Of a stretch of DNA of 64,000 bases, positions 1-7,994 are shown piece after piece. A model generated the notes under the pieces. That model saw nothing but the letters and a program-made list of their open reading frames with translations. It did no database searches and had not been told where the DNA came from. A program made the translations under genes and the position numbers. Positions within the stretch are counted from its first letter, which is position 1; every line of letters begins with the position of its first letter. The DNA is from a virus. Location: positions 1-64,000 of IMG/VR virus record IMGVR_UViG_3300042475_004859. One strand, given 5' to 3'.

Positions 1-1213
1 CTTTACATCCTTGGGGCACATAAGCTGTTGTCCCATCATCTGTTAAAAACCAATTCCACTTTTTTTTCTGATCTTCTGGGATGTGGGCTCCATATCCCCA
101 ACCATCTGTAAGAACCCATACGAAAGGTTTTGCTTTATGTTTATTATAAATAAAATCCGTAATACAACGAAAACTTGTGCCACCACCGCCATCAAGTTTT
201 TGTTTCTTTAAATCTACTTCGTATACCATGGTATCAAAGGCAAAATATTTGACATCAAATTTTTCTGGATCTAGGCTTTTCGCAGCCTGAAAAAATCGTG
301 GGGCTAACCCCCAACAAGATCCGCTAGTATCCATAAAAAACCAAGTTGCAATTTTTTCACTTTCGGTTTTTCTTAATGTTTGCTCTATATCAGAAGGTAG
401 AAAGATATTAAAATTAAGATTAAATAAACGACGATCTTTCATTACCCAGTGCGATTCAAGCCCTTCGTCTTTGGACATTTTCTTTTCAAAACGCCTAATA
501 ATATTTTCCCATTTCTTTTTATATTGAACTGGTTTATTTTCAATTTTTTGAATTAACCCGCCACGCACATTACCAATATTTTTATCATCATTTTTACGAG
601 CATTTTTTTCTGCATCTTCGGTAATATTTTTAAGACTTTCCGCGTCTTCTTCAGAAAGATTATTAATAATTTCTTGAACAGATTGTTCGGGAAAATCGCC
701 AAGACCGCTATGGTCATTCACAAGACGTTTATTTTTTACAAACTTTGTATCTTTTAAGAGACGATTATAATAGTATTCAAAATTATTCCAAGGAAGGATA
801 TTTGGGTCTTTATCAAATGAATTATCCATCCAATAGTATTCTGTTTTAGGATCTATTTCTTTACGATTAAATTTAAAATATTTAACAAGACTTTCGTTAA
901 CAACAATATCCATTGCTTGGTTAGCGAGGTTAGACATCTTTTTGCCAGCACGTTTACCGTGAGAATTAATCACATGCAAACATTCATGTGCAATAATAAA
1001 CTTTTTATTGTGACTATTTTGTTTATCCCAGAATTTTTTATTAATTAAAAATTCAATACAATTGCCTTCTTTATTAAAACCAACACATGCTGTAGGAACA
1101 GCATTACTATAAACTGGTTTTACCAATCGCCAAAATTGATAAAATACCCCATGATGTTCGAGTAGAGATTCTAATACTTCTCTATATTCATCGTATGTAA
1201 GATTTTGGTTCAC
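1..1213 (-). CDS. Metallopeptidase-like / vWA-like protein (DUF2201 type), C-terminus cut by window edge
   Basis: About 404 residues are visible; the gene continues beyond base 1. Residues 76-80 read HECLH, an HExxH zinc-peptidase motif, followed by VINSHG. At about residue 294 there is MDTSGSCWG, matching a vWA MIDAS motif (DxSxS), and further on TDGWGYG. A zinc-metallopeptidase-like domain followed by a vWA-like domain is the layout of the VWA-like metallopeptidase families, which often work with a MoxR-type AAA ATPase; no such ATPase lies in the window. The start is GTG at 1213-1211, giving a GTGA overlap with the stop of the upstream gene, so the two are translationally coupled. No ATG lies near this N-terminus. 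The architecture is clear. The substrate and role in the phage are unknown, and activity is inferred only from motifs. Confidence 0.75.
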   Translation of the reverse strand, partial: MNQNLTYDEYREVLESLLEHHGVFYQFWRLVKPVYSNAVPTACVGFNKEGNCIEFLINKKFWDKQNSHNKKFIIAHECLHVINSHGKRAGKKMSNLANQAMDIVVNESLVKYFKFNRKEIDPKTEYYWMDNSFDKDPNILPWNNFEYYYNRLLKDTKFVKNKRLVNDHSGLGDFPEQSVQEIINNLSEEDAESLKNITEDAEKNARKNDDKNIGNVRGGLIQKIENKPVQYKKKWENIIRRFEKKMSKDEGLESHWVMKDRRLFNLNFNIFLPSDIEQTLRKTESEKIATWFFMDTSGSCWGLAPRFFQAAKSLDPEKFDVKYFAFDTMVYEVDLKKQKLDGGGGTSFRCITDFIYNKHKAKPFVWVLTDGWGYGAHIPEDQKKKWNWFLTDDGTTAYVPQGCK

Positions 1214-1494
1214 AGATATTCTTTATCGGCAGCTTTTCCGAGTTCTTCTGCGTCAGTATAATATCCAGCATTTGCTAATATATGGGGGGTATAAAGAACT
1301 AAATACTCATCTTCACTTTTCATTTTATTATGATGGAGAATAAGAATAGCCCCGAAATCAACATCCTCTTCATCTTCTAGCCCATTAATTAGATTTTCCA
1401 CGCATTGTGTGGCAATTTCTGTAGGATTAGAGTTAATACTAGCTTTAATACTTTTTTGCCAATTAACTCCCTCAACTGTCCATGTTACTATCAT
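1210..1494 (-). CDS. Small hypothetical protein
   Basis: 94 residues, acidic, with no family I recognise. It has an EDEEDVDFG segment near the middle and no signal peptide, membrane helix or cysteine cluster. It is the first gene of a unit with the downstream metallopeptidase/vWA gene, which it overlaps by 4 nt. A good sigma70-like promoter lies just upstream (1504-1532), supporting ATG at 1494 as the start and the gene as real. It may assist the downstream protein; that is inference from coupling only. Confidence 0.6.
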   Translation of the reverse strand: MIVTWTVEGVNWQKSIKASINSNPTEIATQCVENLINGLEDEEDVDFGAILILHHNKMKSEDEYLVLYTPHILANAGYYTDAEELGKAADKEYL

Positions 1495-1503
1495 ATAATC
1501 AAT

Positions 1504-1532
1504 ATGATAGGACTATTTTATTTATTGGTCAA
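1504..1532 (-). promoter_or_regulatory. Sigma70-like promoter, near-leaderless
   Basis: On the minus strand: TTGACC (1527-1532), a 17-nt spacer beginning AATAAATAAA, then TATCAT (1504-1509), with 9 nt to the ATG at 1494. The spacer start resembles those of the promoters at 24569-24597 and 29288-29316. Confidence 0.6.
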
Positions 1533-1538
1533 TAAAAA

Positions 1539-2420
1539 TTACCAACTCTTACAAGCCCAATATCTTGCTTTCCATTTTGGGCCAGGATTATCGCAGTTAT
1601 GTCTTGCGCGAAAACTTTTTCTACGAGCGGGAATATTCTTTTTAATCTTCATGTTGGGATCGCCAAACCTGACAATAACAACATTACCACTTTCATTTTT
1701 TGTATATACTGCAAATTTTTTAGGACCGCTTGGGGTTCTAAATGGTTTGTTTAAAGTTACTTTTCTCCCTTGATATTCCGATCCTTGGGCTTTTTTCCAA
1801 GCTTCTTTGGAAGGGCGATCTTTATCTCCAGGTTTTGCTGGTTTATAATTTTTGCCTTCTCTTTGTTTTTTACGTCTGATGTTTTCCCAAAGTCCAGGTC
1901 TTGCCTTGGCAATATCGTATTCAAGAACATCTGCTTGATCGAAAGCGACTTCTTCTGCCGTAACATATTCAGATTCTTCTGGAATGTAAAGATTATCCAC
2001 GGTAAGATCTTCTCCCGAAGCGTCAACCTCAGACTCTTCCATTTCTTCATCGTTTTCCTGTACGAACATTACGTAATTATGAATAGTCAACATGTAATCT
2101 TCCGTAATGGCGATTTTGCCTTGTAGCCAAGATTCGGTTAAATTTTCTTTAACCATCGGATCATTTAAAGATTGTAAGATATTGTCTGCATGCTTTTTAA
2201 TTGAATTTATAGAACCAACCGACATTTCATAAAAATCATTTTTATATTCCTCTAAACTATCAGACGCTGCAATATTCGCATCGGCTTTTTTAAATTGGGA
2301 ATAGCATACGGCCGCACGTTGTTTTTGATCGGGGAATTCTTTATTCATTGTTTCGTCGCCCATACAACGAGAAACAAACTCTCCTTGTTTTTCTGATTTT
2401 CTAGGATTGGGAATTGGCAT
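1539..2420 (-). CDS. Composite phage structural/head-associated protein
   Basis: 293 residues with three separated patches of a kind I remember from many marine and cyanophage virion or head-assembly proteins. The N-terminal patch has [15 protein letters not shown] at about residues 29-43. A middle basic patch, [12 protein letters not shown], is at about 174-185. The C-terminal patch has [10 protein letters not shown] and ends with [10 protein letters not shown]. Between them lie a helical segment (about 65-120) and a very acidic stretch. The combination suggests a scaffold, prohead-core or other head protein, but no catalytic motif is visible and I cannot assign a precise role. The gene has its own upstream box (2427-2434) and is divergent from the virion genes at 2482 and 3278. 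The family memory is from general knowledge and has not been searched. Confidence 0.6.
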   Translation of the reverse strand: MPIPNPRKSEKQGEFVSRCMGDETMNKEFPDQKQRAAVCYSQFKKADANIAASDSLEEYKNDFYEMSVGSINSIKKHADNILQSLNDPMVKENLTESWLQGKIAITEDYMLTIHNYVMFVQENDEEMEESEVDASGEDLTVDNLYIPEESEYVTAEEVAFDQADVLEYDIAKARPGLWENIRRKKQREGKNYKPAKPGDKDRPSKEAWKKAQGSEYQGRKVTLNKPFRTPSGPKKFAVYTKNESGNVVIVRFGDPNMKIKKNIPARRKSFRARHNCDNPGPKWKARYWACKSW

Positions 2421-2426
2421 ATATAA

Positions 2427-2434
2427 TATTTACA
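2427..2434 (-). promoter_or_regulatory. Candidate late-type promoter box TGTAAATA
   Basis: Minus strand reads TTAATGTAAATA, then 6 nt, then the ATG at 2420. It resembles the boxes at 30659, 37480 and 43346 and forms a divergent pair with the box at 2462-2473. A single box of this size could occur by chance. Confidence 0.45.
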
Positions 2435-2461
2435 TTAATTATAAAATTCTGTCACATAATA

Positions 2462-2473
2462 TTAGTGTAAAAG
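2462..2473 (+). promoter_or_regulatory. Candidate late-type promoter box TTAGTGTAAAAG
   Basis: TTAGTGTAAAAG ends 8 nt before the ATG at 2482. The GTGTAA core is shared with boxes before 30652, 37457, 43336 and 63455 on the other strand. This supports 2482 as the start rather than an upstream in-frame ATG at 2407, which would lie on the other side of the box. Confidence 0.45.
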
Positions 2474-2481
2474 TATATAGA

Positions 2482-3276
2482 ATGTACGGAAGAACAACAT
2501 ATAAAGATAATAGGCTATTTCTTAATAACCAAGAAGTTTCTGGAGTAATTGGTTTTGAAGGGGGCATGGAAATACCTTTAAATTATATTAACGTCTTAGG
2601 TGGATATTACGATACAGTAGAAAAAGAAGGTCAAGATACCAAAAATATTACAATAACGAAATATTTAACACCAAATGATCCGATTAGAAATTTTACGGGA
2701 GAAGCTTTTTGTAATGGTTTGTTAACATATAATAATAAAAATTATTCTTTTAGTAGTGGCTATTTAACAAATTATTCGATTAATTGTTCGGCTGGAGAAA
2801 TCTCGACGATAATTGCAAATTTTGATGTATATGGTTTAATTGGTGGTCAAGTATTGCCTAATTTTGTTTCTAATTCACAAATAGATTCTTTGCCGGTTTC
2901 GCATTTTGGAAATATCCACATTACAACTGAAGAAGGCACAACAAACAGAATCGTAGGGTTTACTTTGAATATTACGTCAAATAGATTACCAATGTTCTTA
3001 CTAGGGTCCCAACTTCCAAAAGAGGTTCACTTGACTAAACCTATAGAATTAAATTTAGAACTTGAGGTGGAAGTGGATGATTACGAGTGTAATAATATTC
3101 AAACAGTTCTTTGTGGTCCTAAAAAAAATATAATTTTAGAACTCAAGAATTGTGATAACACGGTAACTATGGAAACTTTTAATATAAACAATGCAAGGCT
3201 AGTTTCAGAAAATTTTAATTCTGATCTAGAAAGTTCTAACACTGTAACCTTAAACTATAAATCTTATTTAATATAA
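2482..3276 (+). CDS. Probable virion structural protein
   Basis: 264 residues from the ATG at 2482 (MYGRTTYKDN). The in-frame ATG at 2407 is less likely because it overlaps the divergent gene at 2420 and would place the promoter-like box inside the gene. The sequence is beta-rich, with evenly spaced glycines and aromatics and no membrane segment, and contains a few cysteines (CNGLL, INCSAGE, YECNN). It sits 1 nt ahead of the tail-tube-like gene at 3278, so both are probably made together late in infection. I infer a tail or baseplate role from context; no family is recognised with confidence. Confidence 0.55.
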   Translation: MYGRTTYKDNRLFLNNQEVSGVIGFEGGMEIPLNYINVLGGYYDTVEKEGQDTKNITITKYLTPNDPIRNFTGEAFCNGLLTYNNKNYSFSSGYLTNYSINCSAGEISTIIANFDVYGLIGGQVLPNFVSNSQIDSLPVSHFGNIHITTEEGTTNRIVGFTLNITSNRLPMFLLGSQLPKEVHLTKPIELNLELEVEVDDYECNNIQTVLCGPKKNIILELKNCDNTVTMETFNINNARLVSENFNSDLESSNTVTLNYKSYLI

Positions 3277-3277
3277 T

Positions 3278-4048
3278 ATGAGTGTACAAGCCGCAGGAGT
3301 AACAGTATCCATTGACGGAAAAAAAGTTTATGCTAGAAGTGCTAGCGCCAGCTCAACAATGAGTACTGAAGGTGTTAGAACCCTTGGTTTCGCAGTTGCC
3401 CAGGGTCAAGTTCCATCAGGTCCACAGGAAACTACCGTAAATGTAGAATATTATATTCAAGGTTCAGATCCTGTTTATAGTATTGGTCAATCAATTGCGG
3501 CGAATCCAACCGCCCATAAAGGGATAACCGTGCAAGTTGGTGGGGCTAGTGTTAGTAAAGCACACTTAACTTCTCATAGCGTTACTGCCGAACCGGATGG
3601 ATTAGTTACTGCTAGCGCATCTTTTGTTAGTTACGAGCCAAGTCAAAATTTAAGTATCGGACAAGGAACTCCAAACTCTCAGCCTAACACTCTCCCCTTT
3701 GCCCATGGGCAAGGAAGTACCGTTGGTGGCGGCGCTCAATCAGTAGGTTTTACTTATGAAGCAAATTTTGAATGGGAGCCTATTTTATTAATGGGTGCTG
3801 CTGGAAAACCAAATTCTGAAGGTTATATTTTTAATGGGGGAACAGTTTCTTTAACAACTAGAACCGTAGGTGGTGGTGGTAACGTCTCTTATTGCTTATC
3901 TGATGGAACGGCTACCGCATCAGCTAATGCGGTTTGTGCTGGTGGTGGTCAAACCTATAGCGTTAAGGGCAAACTAACTAGTGCTGAAGTTAATGCCGAA
4001 GTTGGAGGGTTTGCGGAAGGCGGAACTACTGTTACTCAGACTTTATAA
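3278..4048 (+). CDS. Tail-tube-like virion protein
   Basis: 256 residues, rich in Gly, Ala, Ser, Thr and Val, with repeated alternating beta-strand patterns. The N-terminus (VTVSIDGKKVYARSAS) and the mid-region resemble phage tail-tube or other self-assembling virion subunits. The sequence is strikingly low in Lys and Arg after the first 25 residues and has less biased codon use than its neighbours, as expected of a highly expressed structural gene. There is a Gly-rich loop at about 148-152 and another, VGGGGN, at about 202-207. ATG follows the previous stop after a single base. It ends 3 bp from the convergent polymerase gene. The assignment rests on composition and context, so it is moderate. 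Confidence 0.45.
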   Translation: MSVQAAGVTVSIDGKKVYARSASASSTMSTEGVRTLGFAVAQGQVPSGPQETTVNVEYYIQGSDPVYSIGQSIAANPTAHKGITVQVGGASVSKAHLTSHSVTAEPDGLVTASASFVSYEPSQNLSIGQGTPNSQPNTLPFAHGQGSTVGGGAQSVGFTYEANFEWEPILLMGAAGKPNSEGYIFNGGTVSLTTRTVGGGGNVSYCLSDGTATASANAVCAGGGQTYSVKGKLTSAEVNAEVGGFAEGGTTVTQTL

Positions 4049-4064
4049 GTTTTATTTTAAGTCT
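4038..4064. terminator. Possible bidirectional terminator hairpin
   Basis: A perfect inverted repeat AGACTT (4038-4043) / AAGTCT (4059-4064) with a T/A-rich loop lies at the tail-to-tail junction of the tail-tube-like gene and the polymerase gene. The stem is only 6 bp and lies partly in the coding ends, so support is weak. Confidence 0.3.
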
Positions 4065-6586
4065 CTCATATTTTTATATATCTTACAATCTTGCTTTACG
4101 ATTTCGTCTGCAAAGATAGCATCTGTTCCTTTTATTCGCCCTTTGACAATAACAATATCCCCCTCCTCTGGAAATTGTCCGCCATTTTTAGCTTTACAAT
4201 CTTCAAAAAGATTAAAACGACCATCAAACATTAAGACTGAAACTTTACCAGTATCATCTGTAACCGTAGCTTTAAAAAATTTATTACCATTTCTTGATTT
4301 TGATTGTCTTGGGGGCTCAACAATTTCCCCAATTAACAATACTCTATCATTATCTTCTTTAGTTTCAAAAGCGTCTTTAATAGTAATAAAATTATGGTTA
4401 CCTTGTTTAAAGATCTCTGTAAGGTTTTGACTATAACTAAAACCCAAACAATTCTTTTCGTAAAAATAATTAGTGAGAGCCTCATTTCTTGAATTCAATT
4501 CAAATATCTGTCTATATGGCATATATTTTTTCTTAAATGTCTCGAATCGAGATTCTTTAATTTGTTTTTTTTCAACAAGTAATTGAATAATACTAAGAAT
4601 ATTTTTTACTTCCCCTTCGTCGTGTAGTGTTTTAACAAGACGTTTTTCTTTATCTGTAAGAAGGTTAAAAGCTTGGGCTTGTAATACTAAATGTGGCCTT
4701 GAAGATCCAAGATCATCCAAAGACCCAGCTTGAATTAATGCAGAAACGATGCCAATATTTAACCCAGCCTGTTTGGCTGCCATGAAACAATCAATCTTAT
4801 TATCATATTCCCCACGGAACTTAATAAGTTTTTCAATAGAGCTATCTGAAACACCTTTAATGGCACTCAAACCATATCTAATATTTTCTCCTTCGACTGT
4901 AAATCCTATGTCTGATTTCAATAAGCTTGGCGGAAGCAATTTTATATTAAAATGCGGTAGCTCACGCTCTATCTGCCGGATCTCTTCCATCGGATCGGGA
5001 AGCTTCTGAATGGCATTAAGACAAGCTGTAAAAAACTGTAGCGGATACTTATACTTGAGATAAACCGTCAAAGCACCAAGGTAAGCCACACAATATGAGT
5101 GTGATTTATTGAATGAGTAGTCAGCGGAATCCAACATGACTTTCCAAATTGCTTCTGCGACCTGTTCGCCAAAATTATTCTTCTCGCAAGTTTCGAAAAC
5201 CTTGTCTTTCCATTTAGGCATTTCGTCACGTTTCTTTTTACCGATAATCCGACGAATGTATTCAGATTCATCTGGAGTAAAGCCAACAGTAACAAGCGCT
5301 TGAATTAGTTGTTCTTGGTAAAGGGGAAGGTTGCGTGTTTCTGCAAATACTGGCGCAAGTTTTTCATGCGGAGCTTCTCCTGTAAAATTAATATAATCTT
5401 TTTCATATGCCAAAGCCCCAGGTCTGGCTATAGCATTTACGTCACTTAAATGTGCAATATTGGCTGGGCGAATGTTTTTACAAACACGATAAGCGCAATC
5501 AGCACTAATTTGATAAAGACCGTAAGGCATTAAATCTTCACGCTGAAGATGAGTGTAAACTTCTTCATTATCATCCAAATTAATATCTTCAAATTTTTCT
5601 GGTATCAATTCAAATACATTTTTAATAATCTCATTACTAATAAGTCCAAGAAGGTCAAGTTTAATTCCAAACTTAGCTGCCGTATTCATTTCATATGAAA
5701 TAGTAAGCTCGCCTTCTTTATTGATTTCCACCGGAACAAATTTATCGAGCGGATAATAAGAAATAAAATATCCACTAGCATGTGTTGACTTACCGCGAAT
5801 AAGACCACGCAATTTTAAAGCAATTTGATAGGTTTCTGGATAACGATCCGCCCAATCACGGAACTTTTCACTATTCTCGTATGAATCTTCAATATCTTCA
5901 ACAACTCCAAAATGCTTACCAATTGTGTCTGCCAAATGACTAGCGTCTTCTTCATTGGCTTCATTTACAATTTTATAAACGTCTTTGACAAGAATCTTTC
6001 CAGAAAATGTAGACACGGAAGAAATTTTACAAACTTTATTGGGATAACATTTTTTAAGCCATTCAATAATTTCGTCACGAACACCACCTAAGTTAATATC
6101 AACATCTGGGGCAAGATCACCTTGAATATAAGTAACCCCATCAATCACTTCTTTTTTAGCTCGAATCTTAGAAATAAACCGAGTGAAGAAAAGATTTTTA
6201 TCAACTGGATCAACACCAGTAACCCCGATCAAGTAGAATATTAAACTGCCAGCAGCGGAACCACGGCCCCAGTCAATAAAAGCTCCAAGCTGACGAGCCT
6301 TGTTAATAACACGCCATACAAGAAGATAATAATCAATAAATCCAAGATCTTTTACAATTTCAAATTCCTCTTTAATACGGTCAAGATAAACCGCTTTTTT
6401 ATTTTCTGGAATCTTATCACGAAATTTTTTCCAACCTTCGTTTACAAGCTGTTGAAGAAATTGCTCATTATTTTCAGCTTTTTCTGCAAAAATTCCTTTC
6501 TCTTCTTTTGTAAAAGAAATGTTAGGTAACCTTACAAGGTTGACGTTTTTCATTTCAATATTTTTAAATTGTTCTAAAAATTTCAT
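4052..6586 (-). CDS. dnaE-like: DNA polymerase III alpha subunit, polymerase core without PHP domain
   Basis: 844 residues matching bacterial C-family polymerases from just after the PHP domain onward. GRGSAAGS is at 107-114 and the palm catalytic pair DVD at 161-163 (in PDVDIN). The third Asp is in LDLLGL at about 311, so all three catalytic acidic residues are kept. The fingers include SHSYCVAYLGAL, and an OB-fold-like C-terminus occupies about 745-835 (VLLIGEIVEPPR onward). The PHP domain is missing here and is encoded two genes upstream, with the proofreading exonuclease between them. ATG overlaps the exonuclease stop by 4 nt (ATGA). The C-terminal OB position is DnaE-like rather than PolC-like. 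No obvious clamp-loader-binding tail follows. This is the phage replicative polymerase. Confidence 0.93.
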   Translation of the reverse strand: MKFLEQFKNIEMKNVNLVRLPNISFTKEEKGIFAEKAENNEQFLQQLVNEGWKKFRDKIPENKKAVYLDRIKEEFEIVKDLGFIDYYLLVWRVINKARQLGAFIDWGRGSAAGSLIFYLIGVTGVDPVDKNLFFTRFISKIRAKKEVIDGVTYIQGDLAPDVDINLGGVRDEIIEWLKKCYPNKVCKISSVSTFSGKILVKDVYKIVNEANEEDASHLADTIGKHFGVVEDIEDSYENSEKFRDWADRYPETYQIALKLRGLIRGKSTHASGYFISYYPLDKFVPVEINKEGELTISYEMNTAAKFGIKLDLLGLISNEIIKNVFELIPEKFEDINLDDNEEVYTHLQREDLMPYGLYQISADCAYRVCKNIRPANIAHLSDVNAIARPGALAYEKDYINFTGEAPHEKLAPVFAETRNLPLYQEQLIQALVTVGFTPDESEYIRRIIGKKKRDEMPKWKDKVFETCEKNNFGEQVAEAIWKVMLDSADYSFNKSHSYCVAYLGALTVYLKYKYPLQFFTACLNAIQKLPDPMEEIRQIERELPHFNIKLLPPSLLKSDIGFTVEGENIRYGLSAIKGVSDSSIEKLIKFRGEYDNKIDCFMAAKQAGLNIGIVSALIQAGSLDDLGSSRPHLVLQAQAFNLLTDKEKRLVKTLHDEGEVKNILSIIQLLVEKKQIKESRFETFKKKYMPYRQIFELNSRNEALTNYFYEKNCLGFSYSQNLTEIFKQGNHNFITIKDAFETKEDNDRVLLIGEIVEPPRQSKSRNGNKFFKATVTDDTGKVSVLMFDGRFNLFEDCKAKNGGQFPEEGDIVIVKGRIKGTDAIFADEIVKQDCKIYKNMRDLK

Positions 6587-7215
6587 ATCTCAATAGTCAA
6601 AATTTGCTTTTTAAAAATCTCAAGGCATTTTTCATTATCATAAACAGCATCATGTGCTTTCAAATCATTATATTCAATATCATAAAGTCCACAAAGATGT
6701 TTAACAGAAGTCTTTACGCCCTTTTTAACATAATGATACATTTGATATTGCCAAGCTGTTCGATTTTCTGGAATAGTCTTCAATCCCATATATATACCTT
6801 TTTGAATGCATTGTATATCTAAAACGCGATCAAGATATGAAAAATCTGATTTGAGCCCTAGTAATCGGCGTAATGTGTTAATAACATAAACATCAAAACC
6901 AAAAAGATTTGCGCCAACAATTAAATATTCCGGATTGTAAAGATATCTTTCAAAAAGTTCAAGAACTTCTTTTGGATCCTCAGATCTTTCTTTCCAGTTG
7001 TTATAATCAAATCTAGTAATTCGCGCAGCATCAGCAGAAACATTCAGGTCTTTCCAATAAAGCATATGGTCTTCATTTTTAACAATTTTATGATCTTCAT
7101 AGACTAACCAAGAAAGTTGCCAAGGTCTTGTCAACGCGAGTGCTAAAGATTCTGTTTCCGTGTCGAAAACAATATATTTTTGCTTCTTATTAAAACGTAA
7201 AAGATTACTCTGCAT
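6583..7215 (-). CDS. dnaQ-like: DnaQ-like DEDDh 3'-5' proofreading exonuclease
   Basis: 210 residues from the ATG at 7215 (MQSNLLRFNK). A start at 7254 would overlap the PHP gene by 50 nt, whereas 7215 has a GGAAAG purine stretch upstream and overlaps by only 11 nt. ExoI is FDTETE (DxE), ExoII is GANLFGFD, and ExoIII is HDAVYD near the C-terminus, giving a full DEDDh set. The protein presumably proofreads for the polymerase encoded immediately downstream (ATGA overlap). The order PHP, exonuclease, polymerase core recalls PolC, in which the exonuclease is inserted within PHP, but here each part is a separate polypeptide. Confidence 0.9.
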   Translation of the reverse strand: MQSNLLRFNKKQKYIVFDTETESLALALTRPWQLSWLVYEDHKIVKNEDHMLYWKDLNVSADAARITRFDYNNWKERSEDPKEVLELFERYLYNPEYLIVGANLFGFDVYVINTLRRLLGLKSDFSYLDRVLDIQCIQKGIYMGLKTIPENRTAWQYQMYHYVKKGVKTSVKHLCGLYDIEYNDLKAHDAVYDNEKCLEIFKKQILTIEI

Positions 7216-7957
7216 TTTCTTTCCATGCCTCCATACAAAATTCTTGACTACCAAAATGTCTTAATTCTGGTTTTTGAAACGTGCTTCTATTAAGAATACA
7301 ACGATATGTCATATATGATTTAAAATCTTTGCGGTCACGATAATAAATAGTTTTTGATGGTACAATTTCATGATCTTTAATTGTTTCTTGTATATGTTTA
7401 ATAAGTAATCCGTCAAATGGCAATCCATTATTTTCAATGAAATAAGTTGGCTCTGTAAAGTCTAGTTCCGGCACGCATTGACGACCATACAAAAGATTAT
7501 AGTAAACATATGAATCATAAAATGGAATCGCTAAAGCAAGGTTCTTACCCCAGTTTTCTTTCAAAGTTTTAAAATCAAGCCTTGGGCGACTACTGTAAAT
7601 CCCATCCGTAGAAGAAATATTATGCAATTTAATTAAGTCTGTGAAAGAACTTTTTGTAGCAAATATAATAAACTTGCTTTCAGTAATCTCTGATTCTGGT
7701 GTTTTGTTGGCGATGTCCCTACAAACACTTACCCTATAACCAAATCGTAAATCAAGTTTTGCTTTCTTTGCGTTTTCATAAGCTTCTACTAGTCCAGTTA
7801 GAGTATTATCTACAATAAATACTTCAGATAAGTTATAATCATTACAGATATCAAAAATAGAATCTGGTTGATTATGTAAACGATTTTCTTTTTCTGTAGC
7901 TTGGTCTAAAGTCAATACAGAAGTAAGAGAATAATTTGATCTAAAGATAGGTAGCAT
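7205..7957 (-). CDS. Stand-alone PHP-like N-terminal domain of DNA polymerase III alpha, metal ligands lost
   Basis: 250 residues from the ATG at 7957. It aligns by pattern with the N-terminal PHP domain of DnaE. FRSNYSLTSVLT replaces the usual HxHSxYSLLDG, NTLTGLVEAYENAKK replaces TDHGNxxGxxxFYxxAKK, and a later stretch (ATKSSFTDLIKLHNISST...YSSRPRLD) matches the conserved region that follows. The HxH and DH metal ligands are absent, so this domain is probably structural rather than catalytic. It heads the polymerase operon, with a sigma70-like promoter 8 nt before the ATG (7966-7994). The family assignment is by my own pattern matching. The fit with the two downstream genes makes it likely. 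Confidence 0.75.
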   Translation of the reverse strand: MLPIFRSNYSLTSVLTLDQATEKENRLHNQPDSIFDICNDYNLSEVFIVDNTLTGLVEAYENAKKAKLDLRFGYRVSVCRDIANKTPESEITESKFIIFATKSSFTDLIKLHNISSTDGIYSSRPRLDFKTLKENWGKNLALAIPFYDSYVYYNLLYGRQCVPELDFTEPTYFIENNGLPFDGLLIKHIQETIKDHEIVPSKTIYYRDRKDFKSYMTYRCILNRSTFQKPELRHFGSQEFCMEAWKENAE

Positions 7958-7965
7958 CAAAACAG

Positions 7966-7994
7966 ATAGTATCAGAACTTTTTCTAAAAGTCAA
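7966..7994 (-). promoter_or_regulatory. Sigma70-like promoter of the polymerase operon
   Basis: Minus strand: TTGACT (7989-7994), 17-nt spacer, TACTAT (7966-7971), 8 nt to the ATG at 7957. The expected start of transcription lies 1-2 nt before the ATG. The -35 overlaps the end of the upstream nuclease gene. Confidence 0.6.

Noticed and set aside
2407-2481. Upstream in-frame ATG at 2407 as the start of the gene at 2482
   Set aside because: It overlaps the divergent gene's start and would place the promoter-like box inside the gene; the encoded 25 residues look like intergenic sequence.
4052-7957. Split polymerase considered a sequencing frameshift
   Set aside because: Each of the three genes has its own start and complete domain, and the exonuclease lies between the PHP and core parts, which a simple indel cannot explain.
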